Shown here piece by piece: positions 1-5,751 of a DNA stretch of 6,542 bases (its first letter is position 1; the number at the start of each line of letters is the position of its first letter). Position numbers and translations under genes: made by a program. The DNA is from Oscillospiraceae bacterium (GTDB lineage: Bacteria; Bacillota; Clostridia; Oscillospirales; Oscillospiraceae): assembly GCA_016287555.1 (NCBI GenBank), contig JAEFAK010000099.1, positions 1 to 6,542 on the forward strand. The letters run 5' to 3'. The notes below the pieces were generated by a model, which did no database searches, had not been told where the DNA came from, and was given only the letters and a program-made list of their open reading frames with translations.

Positions 1-63
1 GGGATTCGAACCCCGGACACCCTGCTTAAAAGGCAGGTGCTCTGCCTACTGAGCTACTGGGTC
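1..63 (-). tRNA. tRNA-Lys (anticodon TTT), partial at left edge
   Basis: Read on the minus strand, the gene starts GACCCAG-TA-GCTC at position 63. It continues through a D-arm and an anticodon stem-loop CCTGC-CTTTTAA-GCAGG, which gives anticodon TTT, and then into a T-arm containing GGTTCGAATCCC. The window ends inside the 3' strand of the T-stem, so the 3' acceptor strand and CCA are not seen. It is the last visible gene of a five-tRNA minus-strand cluster and lies only 3 nt after the CCA of tRNA-Gln, so it must be cut from a shared precursor. It decodes AAA/AAG lysine codons. Confidence 0.95.
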
Positions 64-66
64 TTA

Positions 67-140
67 TGGCTGGGATGGCAGGACTCGAACCTGCAATATC
101 AGAGTCAAAGTCTGGTGTGTTGCCGTTACACTACATCCCA
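67..140 (-). tRNA. tRNA-Gln (anticodon TTG)
   Basis: On the minus strand the acceptor strand TGGGATG at position 140 pairs with CATCCCA before discriminator G and an encoded CCA at 69-67. The anticodon loop CTTTGAC in a CAGA/TCTG stem gives anticodon TTG, for glutamine CAA/CAG codons. The U1-A72 first pair is typical of bacterial tRNA-Gln. The T-arm has GGTTCGAGTCC. The gene is separated from tRNA-His upstream by a 68-nt spacer with a hairpin, and from tRNA-Lys downstream by 3 nt. Confidence 0.97.
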
Positions 141-171
141 ATATTGCCTCTGGTCGCTGCCTTTATTTTAA

Positions 172-199
172 GAATTGCCCCTCCTGGAAGGGGCAATTC
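172..199. repeat. Perfect inverted repeat (hairpin) in the tRNA-His/tRNA-Gln spacer
   Basis: GAATTGCCCC at 172-181 is the exact reverse complement of GGGGCAATTC at 190-199, around an 8-nt centre whose outer T-A can also pair. In the tRNA precursor this would form a 10-11 bp stem. Neither strand has a run of Ts directly after it, so it does not look like an ordinary intrinsic terminator. A processing, stability or weak attenuation signal between the co-transcribed tRNAs is more likely, but this is inference. Confidence 0.75.
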
Positions 200-208
200 A
201 AATAAGCG

Positions 209-286
<78 letters not shown>

Positions 287-300
287 ACATTATATCCGCA

Positions 301-314
301 GCTCCTTCCGGAGC
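301..314. repeat. Short hairpin in the tRNA-Arg/tRNA-His spacer
   Basis: GCTCC-TTCC-GGAGC is a 5-bp perfect stem with a 4-nt loop, within the 36-nt spacer between tRNA-Arg and tRNA-His. It has no T-tract on the minus strand, so it is unlikely to terminate the tRNA transcript. It may help nucleases separate the tRNAs, or it may be chance in GC-rich sequence. Confidence 0.4.
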
Positions 315-322
315 GCTTCTTT

Positions 323-399
323 TGGCACGCCAAAAGGGATTCGAACCCCTGACCTACTGCTTAGAAGGCAGTTGCTCTATCCTACTGAGCTATTGGCGC
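323..399 (-). tRNA. tRNA-Arg (anticodon TCT)
   Basis: On the minus strand GCGCCAA-TA-GCTC starts at 399. The anticodon stem-loop ACTGC-CTTCTAA-GCAGT gives anticodon TCT, for AGA/AGG codons. The T-arm is AGGGG-TTCGAAT-CCCTT, then the acceptor strand TTGGCGT, discriminator G and encoded CCA (325-323). The first acceptor pair is therefore G1-U72 instead of the usual G1-C72, a small oddity. The 3' acceptor strand, CCA and first trailer bases can also form a competing hairpin (319-336). The spacer to tRNA-Gly is 15 nt. Confidence 0.96.
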
Positions 400-414
400 A
401 TATAGGCGTTTTAT

Positions 415-488
415 TGGAGCGGGTGATGAGAATCGAACTCACGTACCCAGCTTGGAAGGCTGGTATTCTGCCATTGAATTACACCCGC
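415..488 (-). tRNA. tRNA-Gly (anticodon TCC)
   Basis: On the minus strand the acceptor GCGGGTG at 488 pairs with CACCCGC, followed by discriminator T and encoded CCA (417-415). The anticodon stem-loop CCAGC-CTTCCAA-GCTGG gives TCC, for GGA/GGG glycine codons. The short D-arm with ATTCAATGG and the T-loop GTTCGATTC are typical of tRNA-Gly. It is the first gene after the promoter at 506-535 and so heads the five-tRNA operon. Confidence 0.97.
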
Positions 489-505
489 ACCTAAACCGCT
501 TGAAG

Positions 506-535
506 ATAATAACACACTCGCGGAGCGCTTGTCAA
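506..535 (-). promoter_or_regulatory. Sigma-A promoter of the tRNA operon
   Basis: On the minus strand a perfect -35 TTGACA (535-530) is followed by an 18-nt spacer and -10 TATTAT (511-506). The -10 is preceded by TG one base upstream, making it an extended -10. The predicted start is near 499, about 10 nt before tRNA-Gly. The match to consensus suits a strong stable-RNA promoter. It begins only 26 nt past the pyrB stop. Confidence 0.85.
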
Positions 536-561
536 TAGCTTTCGCCCGTCCTGTTCGCTTT

Positions 562-1626
562 TTATGAGATTTCCGCGTCGCAGTACCTGCAGCGGCGCTC
601 CTCCCCCTCCCCTATGAACAGCGCGGGGAGCTCCGGCTCGAACCGGGTGATGCACTTCGGATTGCGGCAGAGGCCCTTCTGCTTCTCCTGCGGCGGAGCT
701 TCCGGCTCGCGCGGCAGGCGCGACAGCGTCATCAGCAGCGCCATGCGGACGAACATGCCGTACCGCGCCTGGCGGAAATACGCCGCGCGCGGATCCGTGT
801 CGACGTCGGTCGCGATCTCGTCCACTCTCGGCAGCGGGTGCATGACCAGCATTTCCTTCTGCGCAAGCTGCATCTTCTGCTCCGTCAGGATGTATACGCC
901 CTTGTTGCGCTCATACTCAGCCGGGTCCTCGAAGCGCTCGCGCTGGATGCGCGTCATGTACAGTACGTCCAGCTGCGGCAGGCACGATTCGAGGTTCGTT
1001 ATCTCGATGAACTTCTGCCCCGACTGCTTCAGGAAGGTCAGCATATAATTAGGCAGGGCCAGCTCGCGCGGGGAGATGAGATAATACGTGATGTTCTTGA
1101 ATTTCGACATCCCGAGGATCAGCGAATGGACCGTGCGGCCGTTTTTCAGGTCGCCGCATATACCGACCTGCAGCCCGTCCACGCCGCCGCGCAGCGCCGT
1201 TATCGTCGTGAGATCCGCCAACGTCTGCGTCGGGTGCATGTGTGCGCCGTCGCCCGCGTTTATAACGGGCACCTCGGAGTACATCGACGCGGCGAGCGCC
1301 GAGCCCTCGTACGGGCTGCGCACGACGATGAGGTCGGAGTAGCCGGAGCACATGCGGATCGTGTCCATGAGCGTCTCGCCCTTGGAGGCGGAGGTCGCGC
1401 TCGGATTGGAGAAGCCGAATACGCTGCCGCCGAGGCGCATCATGGCCGCCTGGAAGGAGAAGTTCGTGCGCGTGCTCGGCTCGAAAAAGAGCGTCGCCAT
1501 GACCTTGCCGCGGCAGGCGTCGGAATAGTCGCCGGGGTGATCCATGATATCGCGCGCGAGCCGGTAGAGCCCGTTCCACTCGTCCATGGTCAGCGTCTCG
1601 ATATTTATGAGATGCCGGAGCGCCAT
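562..1626 (-). CDS. pyrB: Aspartate carbamoyltransferase catalytic chain with C-terminal PyrI-like zinc module
   Basis: This enzyme (354 residues) makes N-carbamoyl-L-aspartate from carbamoyl phosphate and L-aspartate, the committed step of pyrimidine synthesis in the cytoplasm. Visible hallmarks are the carbamoyl-phosphate loop FEPSTRT (48-54), the mobile loop with Ser79 and Lys82 before GET, HPTQ (131-134), GDLKNGRTVHSL (158-169) and HPLPR (263-267). Catalytic chains usually end near residue 305-310. Here a proline/glutamate linker leads to a further segment with Cys320, Cys325, Cys346 and Cys349 (CX4C-X20-CX2C, then DAE). This resembles the zinc-binding end of the regulatory chain PyrI, which uses CX4C-X23-CX2C. 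The PyrI nucleotide-binding domain is absent. The ATG at 1626 follows a strong GGGAGG site 7 nt upstream. The leader is only about 36 nt, with no visible attenuator or PyrR-type structure. No terminator is evident before the tRNA promoter. Confidence 0.96.
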   Translation of the reverse strand: MALRHLINIETLTMDEWNGLYRLARDIMDHPGDYSDACRGKVMATLFFEPSTRTNFSFQAAMMRLGGSVFGFSNPSATSASKGETLMDTIRMCSGYSDLIVVRSPYEGSALAASMYSEVPVINAGDGAHMHPTQTLADLTTITALRGGVDGLQVGICGDLKNGRTVHSLILGMSKFKNITYYLISPRELALPNYMLTFLKQSGQKFIEITNLESCLPQLDVLYMTRIQRERFEDPAEYERNKGVYILTEQKMQLAQKEMLVMHPLPRVDEIATDVDTDPRAAYFRQARYGMFVRMALLMTLSRLPREPEAPPQEKQKGLCRNPKCITRFEPELPALFIGEGEERRCRYCDAEIS

Positions 1627-1668
1627 TTCCGATCCTCCCTTGCAATGATCTTGTTTACATTGAATGAT

Positions 1669-1697
1669 ATTATATCAGCACGAAGCGCGCGTTTCAA
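1669..1697 (-). promoter_or_regulatory. pyrB promoter
   Basis: On the minus strand -35 TTGAAA (1697-1692), a 17-nt spacer and a perfect -10 TATAAT (1674-1669) are preceded by TGA, giving an extended -10. Transcription should start near 1662, leaving a leader of about 36 nt. The leader holds a short inverted repeat, CAATG/CATTG (1643-1647 and 1658-1662), that could be a weak hairpin or operator. There is no room for a typical attenuation leader. Confidence 0.85.
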
Positions 1698-1716
1698 GCA
1701 AAATTATCGCGCATTA

Positions 1717-1745
1717 TTGCCTTATTCGACGCTCCATGCTATAAT
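1717..1745 (+). promoter_or_regulatory. Promoter of the coiled-coil/hydratase/nitroreductase operon
   Basis: A perfect -10 TATAAT (1740-1745) has the extended-element TGC immediately upstream. A weak -35 TTGCCT (1717-1722) lies 17 nt away. The start would be near 1752, about 40 nt before the GTG at 1793. It is back-to-back with the pyrB promoter, with the two -35 boxes about 20 bp apart, so a regulator or local supercoiling could affect both. Confidence 0.75.
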
Positions 1746-1792
1746 TTATCTGTATAAATACACATTTTATTTGCCGGAGGAGGCTAAACGCC

Positions 1793-2371
1793 GTGAGTGA
1801 CAAGAAGTTCCGCAGCAGTCTTTTCGGCGGTTTTAATCGCGACGACGTCGTAAAGTATATCGAAAAGGCGTCCGAGAAGACCGCCGAGTACAGGGCCGAC
1901 AGCGTCAAATACCACGAGCTCGTCCTCGCAAATCAGAAGCTTCAGGACAAGTTCAGCGTACTGCAGAATGAGTTCAGCGAGCTCTCCGCCGAGGCTGACC
2001 GTCTCCGCGACGAGCTGAGCGAAAGAGAGGCCGAAGTCGAGGGGCTGCGGGCGCGTCTGGAGCCCGCGGAGGCTTCCGCGGCTGAGTTCGCCGCGACGAG
2101 GGAGCGCCTCGCCGCCATGGAAGTCGACGCGGCGAAGCGCGCCGCCGAGATAGAGCGCGAGGCAAGGGAAAAGGCCGACGCCGTCGCGGACAAGTGCGCC
2201 AGAGGTCTGGAAAAGCTCAAGGCCGAGTACGTCTCCGCGAGCGAGGACGCCGAAAGCACCGCCGCGCATCTGCTCAGTGAGGCGGAGCGCATCTCCCGCC
2301 GTCTGACGACGCTCAGCGCCATGCTTGCCGACAGCGCGGACGCTTTCTCCGAGCTCGACATCAGCAAGTAA
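1793..2371 (+). CDS. DivIVA-like coiled-coil protein
   Basis: The protein has 192 residues. The N-terminus FGGFNRDDVVKYIEKAS (about 11-27) resembles the short DivIVA/GpsB N-terminal module (an aromatic-glycine turn, then a D/E-V-hydrophobic helix). In that family this module directs proteins to curved membrane at the septum or poles. From about residue 28 to 175 the chain is almost all charged and alanine-rich heptad-like sequence, so a long coiled coil is expected. No transmembrane segment or signal peptide is seen. The GTG start at 1793 is supported by GGAGGAGG at 1776-1783, 9 nt upstream. It is first in an operon, and its stop overlaps the next start (TAATG). The family assignment rests on the N-terminal motif and overall shape. 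A scaffold or cell-division role is inference, and it could be a general coiled-coil protein. Confidence 0.8.
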   Translation: MSDKKFRSSLFGGFNRDDVVKYIEKASEKTAEYRADSVKYHELVLANQKLQDKFSVLQNEFSELSAEADRLRDELSEREAEVEGLRARLEPAEASAAEFAATRERLAAMEVDAAKRAAEIEREAREKADAVADKCARGLEKLKAEYVSASEDAESTAAHLLSEAERISRRLTTLSAMLADSADAFSELDISK

Positions 2372-2373
2372 TG
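2369..2373 (+). promoter_or_regulatory. TAATG stop/start overlap
   Basis: The TAA stop of the coiled-coil gene shares its last A with the ATG of the hydratase beta subunit. No strong ribosome binding site precedes this ATG, so translation is probably coupled to the upstream gene by re-initiation. Confidence 0.7.
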
Positions 2374-2904
2374 ACAGCGATCGATCTCGGCTCGCCCGGC
2401 CTGCGCGAGGCCCTGCGCTCTCTGCGCGCAGGCGACCGCGTAAGCCTCACCGGGCCCGTCTATACCGCGCGCGACGCGGCGCACAAGCGTCTTTTCGAGC
2501 TGCTTGATGCGGGTTCTGAACTCCCTATCCCGATCCGGGACAGGATCATTTACTATGCCGGGCCGACCCCCGCTCCTCCGGGCAGGCCCATAGGTTCCTG
2601 CGGCCCGACGACCTCCTCGCGCATGGATCCCTTTACCCCGAGGCTCCTTGAGCTCGGTCTGGCCGGAATGATCGGCAAGGGCGAGCGCTCCCGCGAGGTC
2701 AACGACGCCATAAGGCGCTGCGGCGCTGTTTATTTCTGTGCGCTGGGCGGCGCCGGAGCGCTCATTTCGAGGCACGTCGTTTCGGCGCGCGAGGTCGCGT
2801 TTCCGGACCTCGGCTGCGAATCCATCAAGGAGATCATCCTTTCCGGGCTTCCGCTGACAGTCGGCACGGACAGTCTGGGCAATACCGTATTCAAGGAGAA
2901 CTGA
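2371..2904 (+). CDS. Class I fumarate hydratase / tartrate dehydratase beta subunit (orphan)
   Basis: This 177-residue protein matches the FumA C-terminal/TtdB family. Visible blocks are GDRVSLTGPVYTARDAAHKR (21-40), YYAGPTPAPPGRPIGSCGPTTSSRMD (61-86), TPRLLELGLAGMIGKGERS (89-107) and GAVYFCALGGAGAL (118-131). In the family this domain joins an alpha domain carrying the [4Fe-4S] cluster to add or remove water (fumarate/malate, or tartrate/oxaloacetate). Candidate active-site residues from the related class I fumarase are kept: Arg34, Thr80, Thr81, Arg84 and Lys103. Length is normal for a separate beta subunit. The alpha subunit normally sits directly upstream, but here that place is taken by the DivIVA-like gene, and no alpha gene occurs in the window. 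The substrate cannot be told from sequence. It may pair with an alpha subunit encoded elsewhere or have a divergent role. Confidence 0.93.
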   Translation: MTAIDLGSPGLREALRSLRAGDRVSLTGPVYTARDAAHKRLFELLDAGSELPIPIRDRIIYYAGPTPAPPGRPIGSCGPTTSSRMDPFTPRLLELGLAGMIGKGERSREVNDAIRRCGAVYFCALGGAGALISRHVVSAREVAFPDLGCESIKEIILSGLPLTVGTDSLGNTVFKEN

Positions 2905-2906
2905 GA

Positions 2907-3668
2907 ATGTCGATCCCCGAAAGCATAATCAGAAGAAAAAGCTTTCATTCCTTTACAAAGCGCGAGCTCGCTCCGGAGCTTCTCGACGAACTGGCGGACT
3001 ACATATCCGGCCTCACGCCGCCCTACAGCGAGCTGGACTGGAACTTTGATACTCTCCCCCACTCCGACCTCATGCAGATAGCGACGCGATCCTACGGCAT
3101 AGAAGCGCCGACCTACCTCGTTCTGCGGTCGATGAAGAAGGCCGGCTGCCTGCAGAATGCCGGTTATCTCGGGGAAATGGCAATACTCTGGCTCGCGGAA
3201 CGCGGCGTCGCCACCATGTGGCAGGGCAGCGTCGCAGTCAACTACATGGACGATTTCCCCGGCTGCCTTCCATACATCAGCTGCATCGCCATGGGTTATT
3301 CCGACGAGTCCTTCAGGAAAACCGCCGCGGAATCCGACCGAAAGCCGCTGAGCTCCATAGCCTTCGGGCCGATAGAAGGATTTGAGGAATACCTTGAGGC
3401 GGCCAGACTGGCACCGAGCTACGGAAACAGACAGATGTCCCGCATCGTCGCGGACAAGCGCGGCAAACTGCACGTCTTCCGGAAAAAAGCCCTTATGAAC
3501 AATCCCGTCCTAACCTTCCAGGACTGCATCGGCACGGGAGTGACGCTCGCCCACCTTGATCTCGCCATGAAGGCAGACGGTCTCGCTCCGCGCATATACA
3601 CGCTTAACCCGGAACCCTCGTTCCGCAACTTCATTTATCAGTTCAGTATCGATCCGGGGAAAAACTGA
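2907..3668 (+). CDS. Putative nitroreductase, TM1586-type family
   Basis: The 253-residue protein resembles the putative TM nitroreductase family, FMN-binding oxidoreductases of unknown substrate. Family-like segments are the N-terminal SIIRRKSFHSF (6-16, a phosphate-contacting RR-S motif), NAGYLGEMAILWLAERGVATMW (84-105, the central helix of the fold), EAARLAPSYGNRQ (164-176, a second FMN-side motif) and GTGVTLAHLDLAM (209-221). No signal peptide or membrane segment is seen, so it should be cytoplasmic. The ATG at 2907 has AAGGAG at 2893-2898, 8 nt upstream, and starts 2 nt after the hydratase stop, so the genes are co-transcribed. It is last in the operon, followed by a terminator. The fold-level call is fairly secure, but the electron donor and substrate are unknown. 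Confidence 0.85.
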   Translation: MSIPESIIRRKSFHSFTKRELAPELLDELADYISGLTPPYSELDWNFDTLPHSDLMQIATRSYGIEAPTYLVLRSMKKAGCLQNAGYLGEMAILWLAERGVATMWQGSVAVNYMDDFPGCLPYISCIAMGYSDESFRKTAAESDRKPLSSIAFGPIEGFEEYLEAARLAPSYGNRQMSRIVADKRGKLHVFRKKALMNNPVLTFQDCIGTGVTLAHLDLAMKADGLAPRIYTLNPEPSFRNFIYQFSIDPGKN

Positions 3669-3700
3669 GGTTATATTTTTTATTGACGTGAGCGAATACG

Positions 3701-3738
3701 ACAGTCCCGCAGGCAAGTGCCTAGCGGGGCTGTTGTTT
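3701..3738 (+). terminator. Intrinsic terminator of the rightward operon
   Basis: Bases 3701-3710 (ACAGTCCCGC) pair with 3724-3733 through one T-G wobble. The stem continues as AGGC/GCCT (3711-3714 with 3719-3722) past a single bulged A, with loop AAGT, giving 14 bp in all. A T-rich tail (TTGTTT) follows. It lies 33 nt after the nitroreductase stop. Confidence 0.8.
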
Positions 3739-3762
3739 CTGCGATTATCATCCCCGCATCAT

Positions 3763-3778
3763 GCCGAATGACTTCGGC
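3763..3778. repeat. Small hairpin between the two terminators
   Basis: GCCGAA-TGAC-TTCGGC forms a 6-bp perfect stem with a 4-nt loop. It sits between the rightward terminator and the leftward hairpin. It has no T-tract for either direction except the A-run of the neighbouring terminator, so its role is unclear. Confidence 0.35.
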
Positions 3779-3780
3779 GC

Positions 3781-3817
3781 AAAAAAAAGAGCGCCGCGGG
3801 AGATCCCGCGGCGCTCT
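3781..3817 (-). terminator. Strong intrinsic terminator of the permease operon
   Basis: AGAGCGCCGCGGG (3788-3800) is the exact reverse complement of 3805-3817, a 13-bp GC-rich stem around a 4-nt loop. On the minus strand it is followed directly by eight Ts (3788-3781). It begins 11 nt after the permease stop. On the plus strand a looser T-rich stretch (3822-3830) follows a few bases later, so it could also back up the rightward terminator. Confidence 0.93.
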
Positions 3818-3828
3818 GCCGTTTTGTT

Positions 3829-4731
3829 TTAGCCCTTGATGGAGCCGATCATGACGCCCTTGACGAAGTACTTCTGGACAAAGGGGTAAATAGCGAGGAT
3901 AGGAAGCGTGGCATAGATGATGGTGGAATACTGGAGCAGCTTCTTGAAGTCCTCGTTGAAGGTCTGGGAGTCGCCGCTGATAGCTATCTCCTGGTTGCCG
4001 GAGCTGTCGACGAGCATCTCACGCAGGTAGCACTGCAGAGGATACAGGGCACGGTTGTTCAGGTAGATGATAGCGGTCAGATACTCGTTCCACTTGCCGA
4101 CCGCGAAGAACAGCGCTATAACGGCTATCGTCGCCTTGGAAAGCGGGAGGATTATCTTCAGCAGGATCGTCATGTGGCCTGCGCCGTCGAGCTGCGCGGA
4201 CTCCTCGAGGGAGGCGGGCAGCTGCTGGAAGGACGTCTTGATTATGATGACATAGAAGACGCCGATGAGGCCCATCGCTATCATGACCCAGCGGGTGTTG
4301 ACTATGCCGAGGGTCTTGTTGACGTAGTAGGTCGGGATAAGACCGCCGTTGAAGAACATCGTAACAGTCAGGAGGACGACGAGGTACTTCATGAAAAGGG
4401 TCTTTCTTCTGGACATGCAGTACGCAGCGACGGAGCAGAGGGTGACGCAGAGGGTCGTGCCGACGCCGACGTAGAATATCGTGTTCGCGTAGCCGCGGGC
4501 AAGACCGACGTTCCTCAGAACGAGTTCATAGCCCTTGAGGGTCGCGGGATGGCCGGGGCTGGAGAGAGGCCACCAGACTATACCGGTGTTCTGCGCGAGA
4601 ACGGTCGGGTTGCTGAACGAAGCCATGAGGACGTGCCACAGAGGGAGAAGGCAGATAAATGCGAGAATCAGCATCAGGATCGTGTTGATGATACGGAAAA
4701 TAATTCTCGACGGGGTTTCTTTTATCTTCAT
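3829..4731 (-). CDS. Carbohydrate ABC transporter permease, LplC/YtcP-like
   Basis: This 300-residue inner-membrane permease has about six hydrophobic helices (near 11-30, 80-105, 113-133, 146-165, 198-217 and 268-287). The cytoplasmic EAA loop is EESAQLDGAGHMTILLKIILPL (about 176-197), the site that docks on the ATPase. The segment GGLIPTYYV (129-137) and the C-terminus YFVKGVMIGSIKG are typical of the LplC/YtcP branch of MalG-type permeases, which take up oligosaccharides such as oligogalacturonides. The actual substrate cannot be read. The ATG at 4731 has GGAAGGAGA 9 nt upstream. It is second in the operon, 21 nt after the LplB-like gene, and is followed directly by a strong terminator. 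No ATPase gene is present; this class commonly shares an MsmX-type ATPase encoded elsewhere. Confidence 0.95.
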   Translation of the reverse strand: MKIKETPSRIIFRIINTILMLILAFICLLPLWHVLMASFSNPTVLAQNTGIVWWPLSSPGHPATLKGYELVLRNVGLARGYANTIFYVGVGTTLCVTLCSVAAYCMSRRKTLFMKYLVVLLTVTMFFNGGLIPTYYVNKTLGIVNTRWVMIAMGLIGVFYVIIIKTSFQQLPASLEESAQLDGAGHMTILLKIILPLSKATIAVIALFFAVGKWNEYLTAIIYLNNRALYPLQCYLREMLVDSSGNQEIAISGDSQTFNEDFKKLLQYSTIIYATLPILAIYPFVQKYFVKGVMIGSIKG

Positions 4732-4752
4732 TTAACTCACTCTCCTTCCTAA

Positions 4753-5667
4753 TCAGAACAGGCTGGTCTCGGAATACTTCGCGCTGATAGCGTTCGTCGT
4801 GAACATGAGGGCCATGTTGACGATCGAGTTGAAGATACCGACTGCCGTTGAGTAACCGTACGCGCCTTCCTGAAGACCGCGTCTGTAAACGAAGGAGGAG
4901 ATGACGTCGGCCGTTTCATACGTGACAGGACGATAGAGGAGGATGATCTTTTCCATCGACACGTTCAGCAGGCTGCCCATGATGAGGATGAACATGATGA
5001 TGATGGTCGGGGCGATGCTGGGGAGCGTGATGTGGATCGTCTGCCTCCAGCGGCCGGCGCCGTCGATCTTAGCAGCTTCGTAGAGCTCCTGGTCGACGCC
5101 GGACAGAGCGGCCAGATATATGATCGAGCCGTAGCCGACGCCCTGCCAGGTGCCCGACAGAACGAAGATCGGCCGGAATGCGGATTTCAAGGCGAGCAGG
5201 TCCTGCCTCTCCTTGATAAGTCCCATGTTGAGGAGGATGCTGGTGAAAGCGCCGTCATATCCGAGGAAGTCGATAACTATACCGCAGATAACGACCGTGG
5301 AGATGAAGTACGGCAGGTAGCTGATGGTCTGGATGACCTTCTTGAAGATCTGATTCTCAAGCTCGTTGAGAAGCAGCGCGAGAATGATCGGCGAGGGGAA
5401 GTTGATGATGATGGAGAATATGCTCAGTATGAGCGTGTTCTTTATCAGTCTTCCAAAGTAGTAGCTCTTGAAGAAGTCTACGAAGTTCTTGACGCCAATC
5501 CATTCGCTTCCTATGATGCCGCCGCGCGGGGAATACTCCTCGAAGCCGAGGAGAAGACCGACAATCGGGGCATAATGCCAGATGAGGAAGTAGATGACGA
5601 TCGGGATGGCCAGGAAATAGACTGATTTGTTCTTTTTCCAGTCTTTTTTGATGTCAACTAGTCGCAT
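4753..5667 (-). CDS. Carbohydrate ABC transporter permease, LplB/YteP-like
   Basis: This 304-residue inner-membrane permease begins with a basic stretch (KKDWKKNK) and a first helix near 15-37. More helices lie near 74-100, 113-134, 163-186, 218-236 and 272-292. The EAA loop YEAAKIDGAGRWRQTIHITLP (196-216) preceded by ALSGVDQEL is characteristic of the LplB/YteP branch. It should pair with the LplC-like protein encoded just downstream to form the membrane channel of an oligosaccharide importer. The ATG at 5667 has AAAGGAGA 9 nt upstream. A leader of about 92 nt separates it from its promoter. No lplA/ytcQ-type solute-binding protein gene lies on either side. Confidence 0.95.
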   Translation of the reverse strand: MRLVDIKKDWKKNKSVYFLAIPIVIYFLIWHYAPIVGLLLGFEEYSPRGGIIGSEWIGVKNFVDFFKSYYFGRLIKNTLILSIFSIIINFPSPIILALLLNELENQIFKKVIQTISYLPYFISTVVICGIVIDFLGYDGAFTSILLNMGLIKERQDLLALKSAFRPIFVLSGTWQGVGYGSIIYLAALSGVDQELYEAAKIDGAGRWRQTIHITLPSIAPTIIIMFILIMGSLLNVSMEKIILLYRPVTYETADVISSFVYRRGLQEGAYGYSTAVGIFNSIVNMALMFTTNAISAKYSETSLF

Positions 5668-5751
5668 AAAAAGCCGTCTCCTTTACCTGCCAGATTTCAA
5701 AGGATCAAATTGGTTCTTGTTGGTATTTATGCTAAAACCACATAAAACCCG

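Noticed and set aside
1643..1662. CAATG/CATTG inverted repeat in the pyrB leader as a PyrR or attenuator element
   Set aside because: The stem is only 5 bp with a 10-nt loop and there is no T-tract or anti-terminator partner, so an attenuation call is not supported.
838..1800. Long plus-strand open frame (320 codons) antisense to pyrB
   Set aside because: It lies opposite a clear pyrB frame. Its translation is arginine/histidine/alanine-rich with no family motifs, and its start has no good ribosome binding site. It is a GC-driven shadow frame.
1942..2775. Long minus-strand open frame (277 codons) over the coiled-coil and hydratase genes
   Set aside because: Its product is a low-complexity serine/alanine/arginine chain created by the reverse complement of the coiled-coil codons. 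The plus-strand genes have motifs, ribosome sites and coupling.
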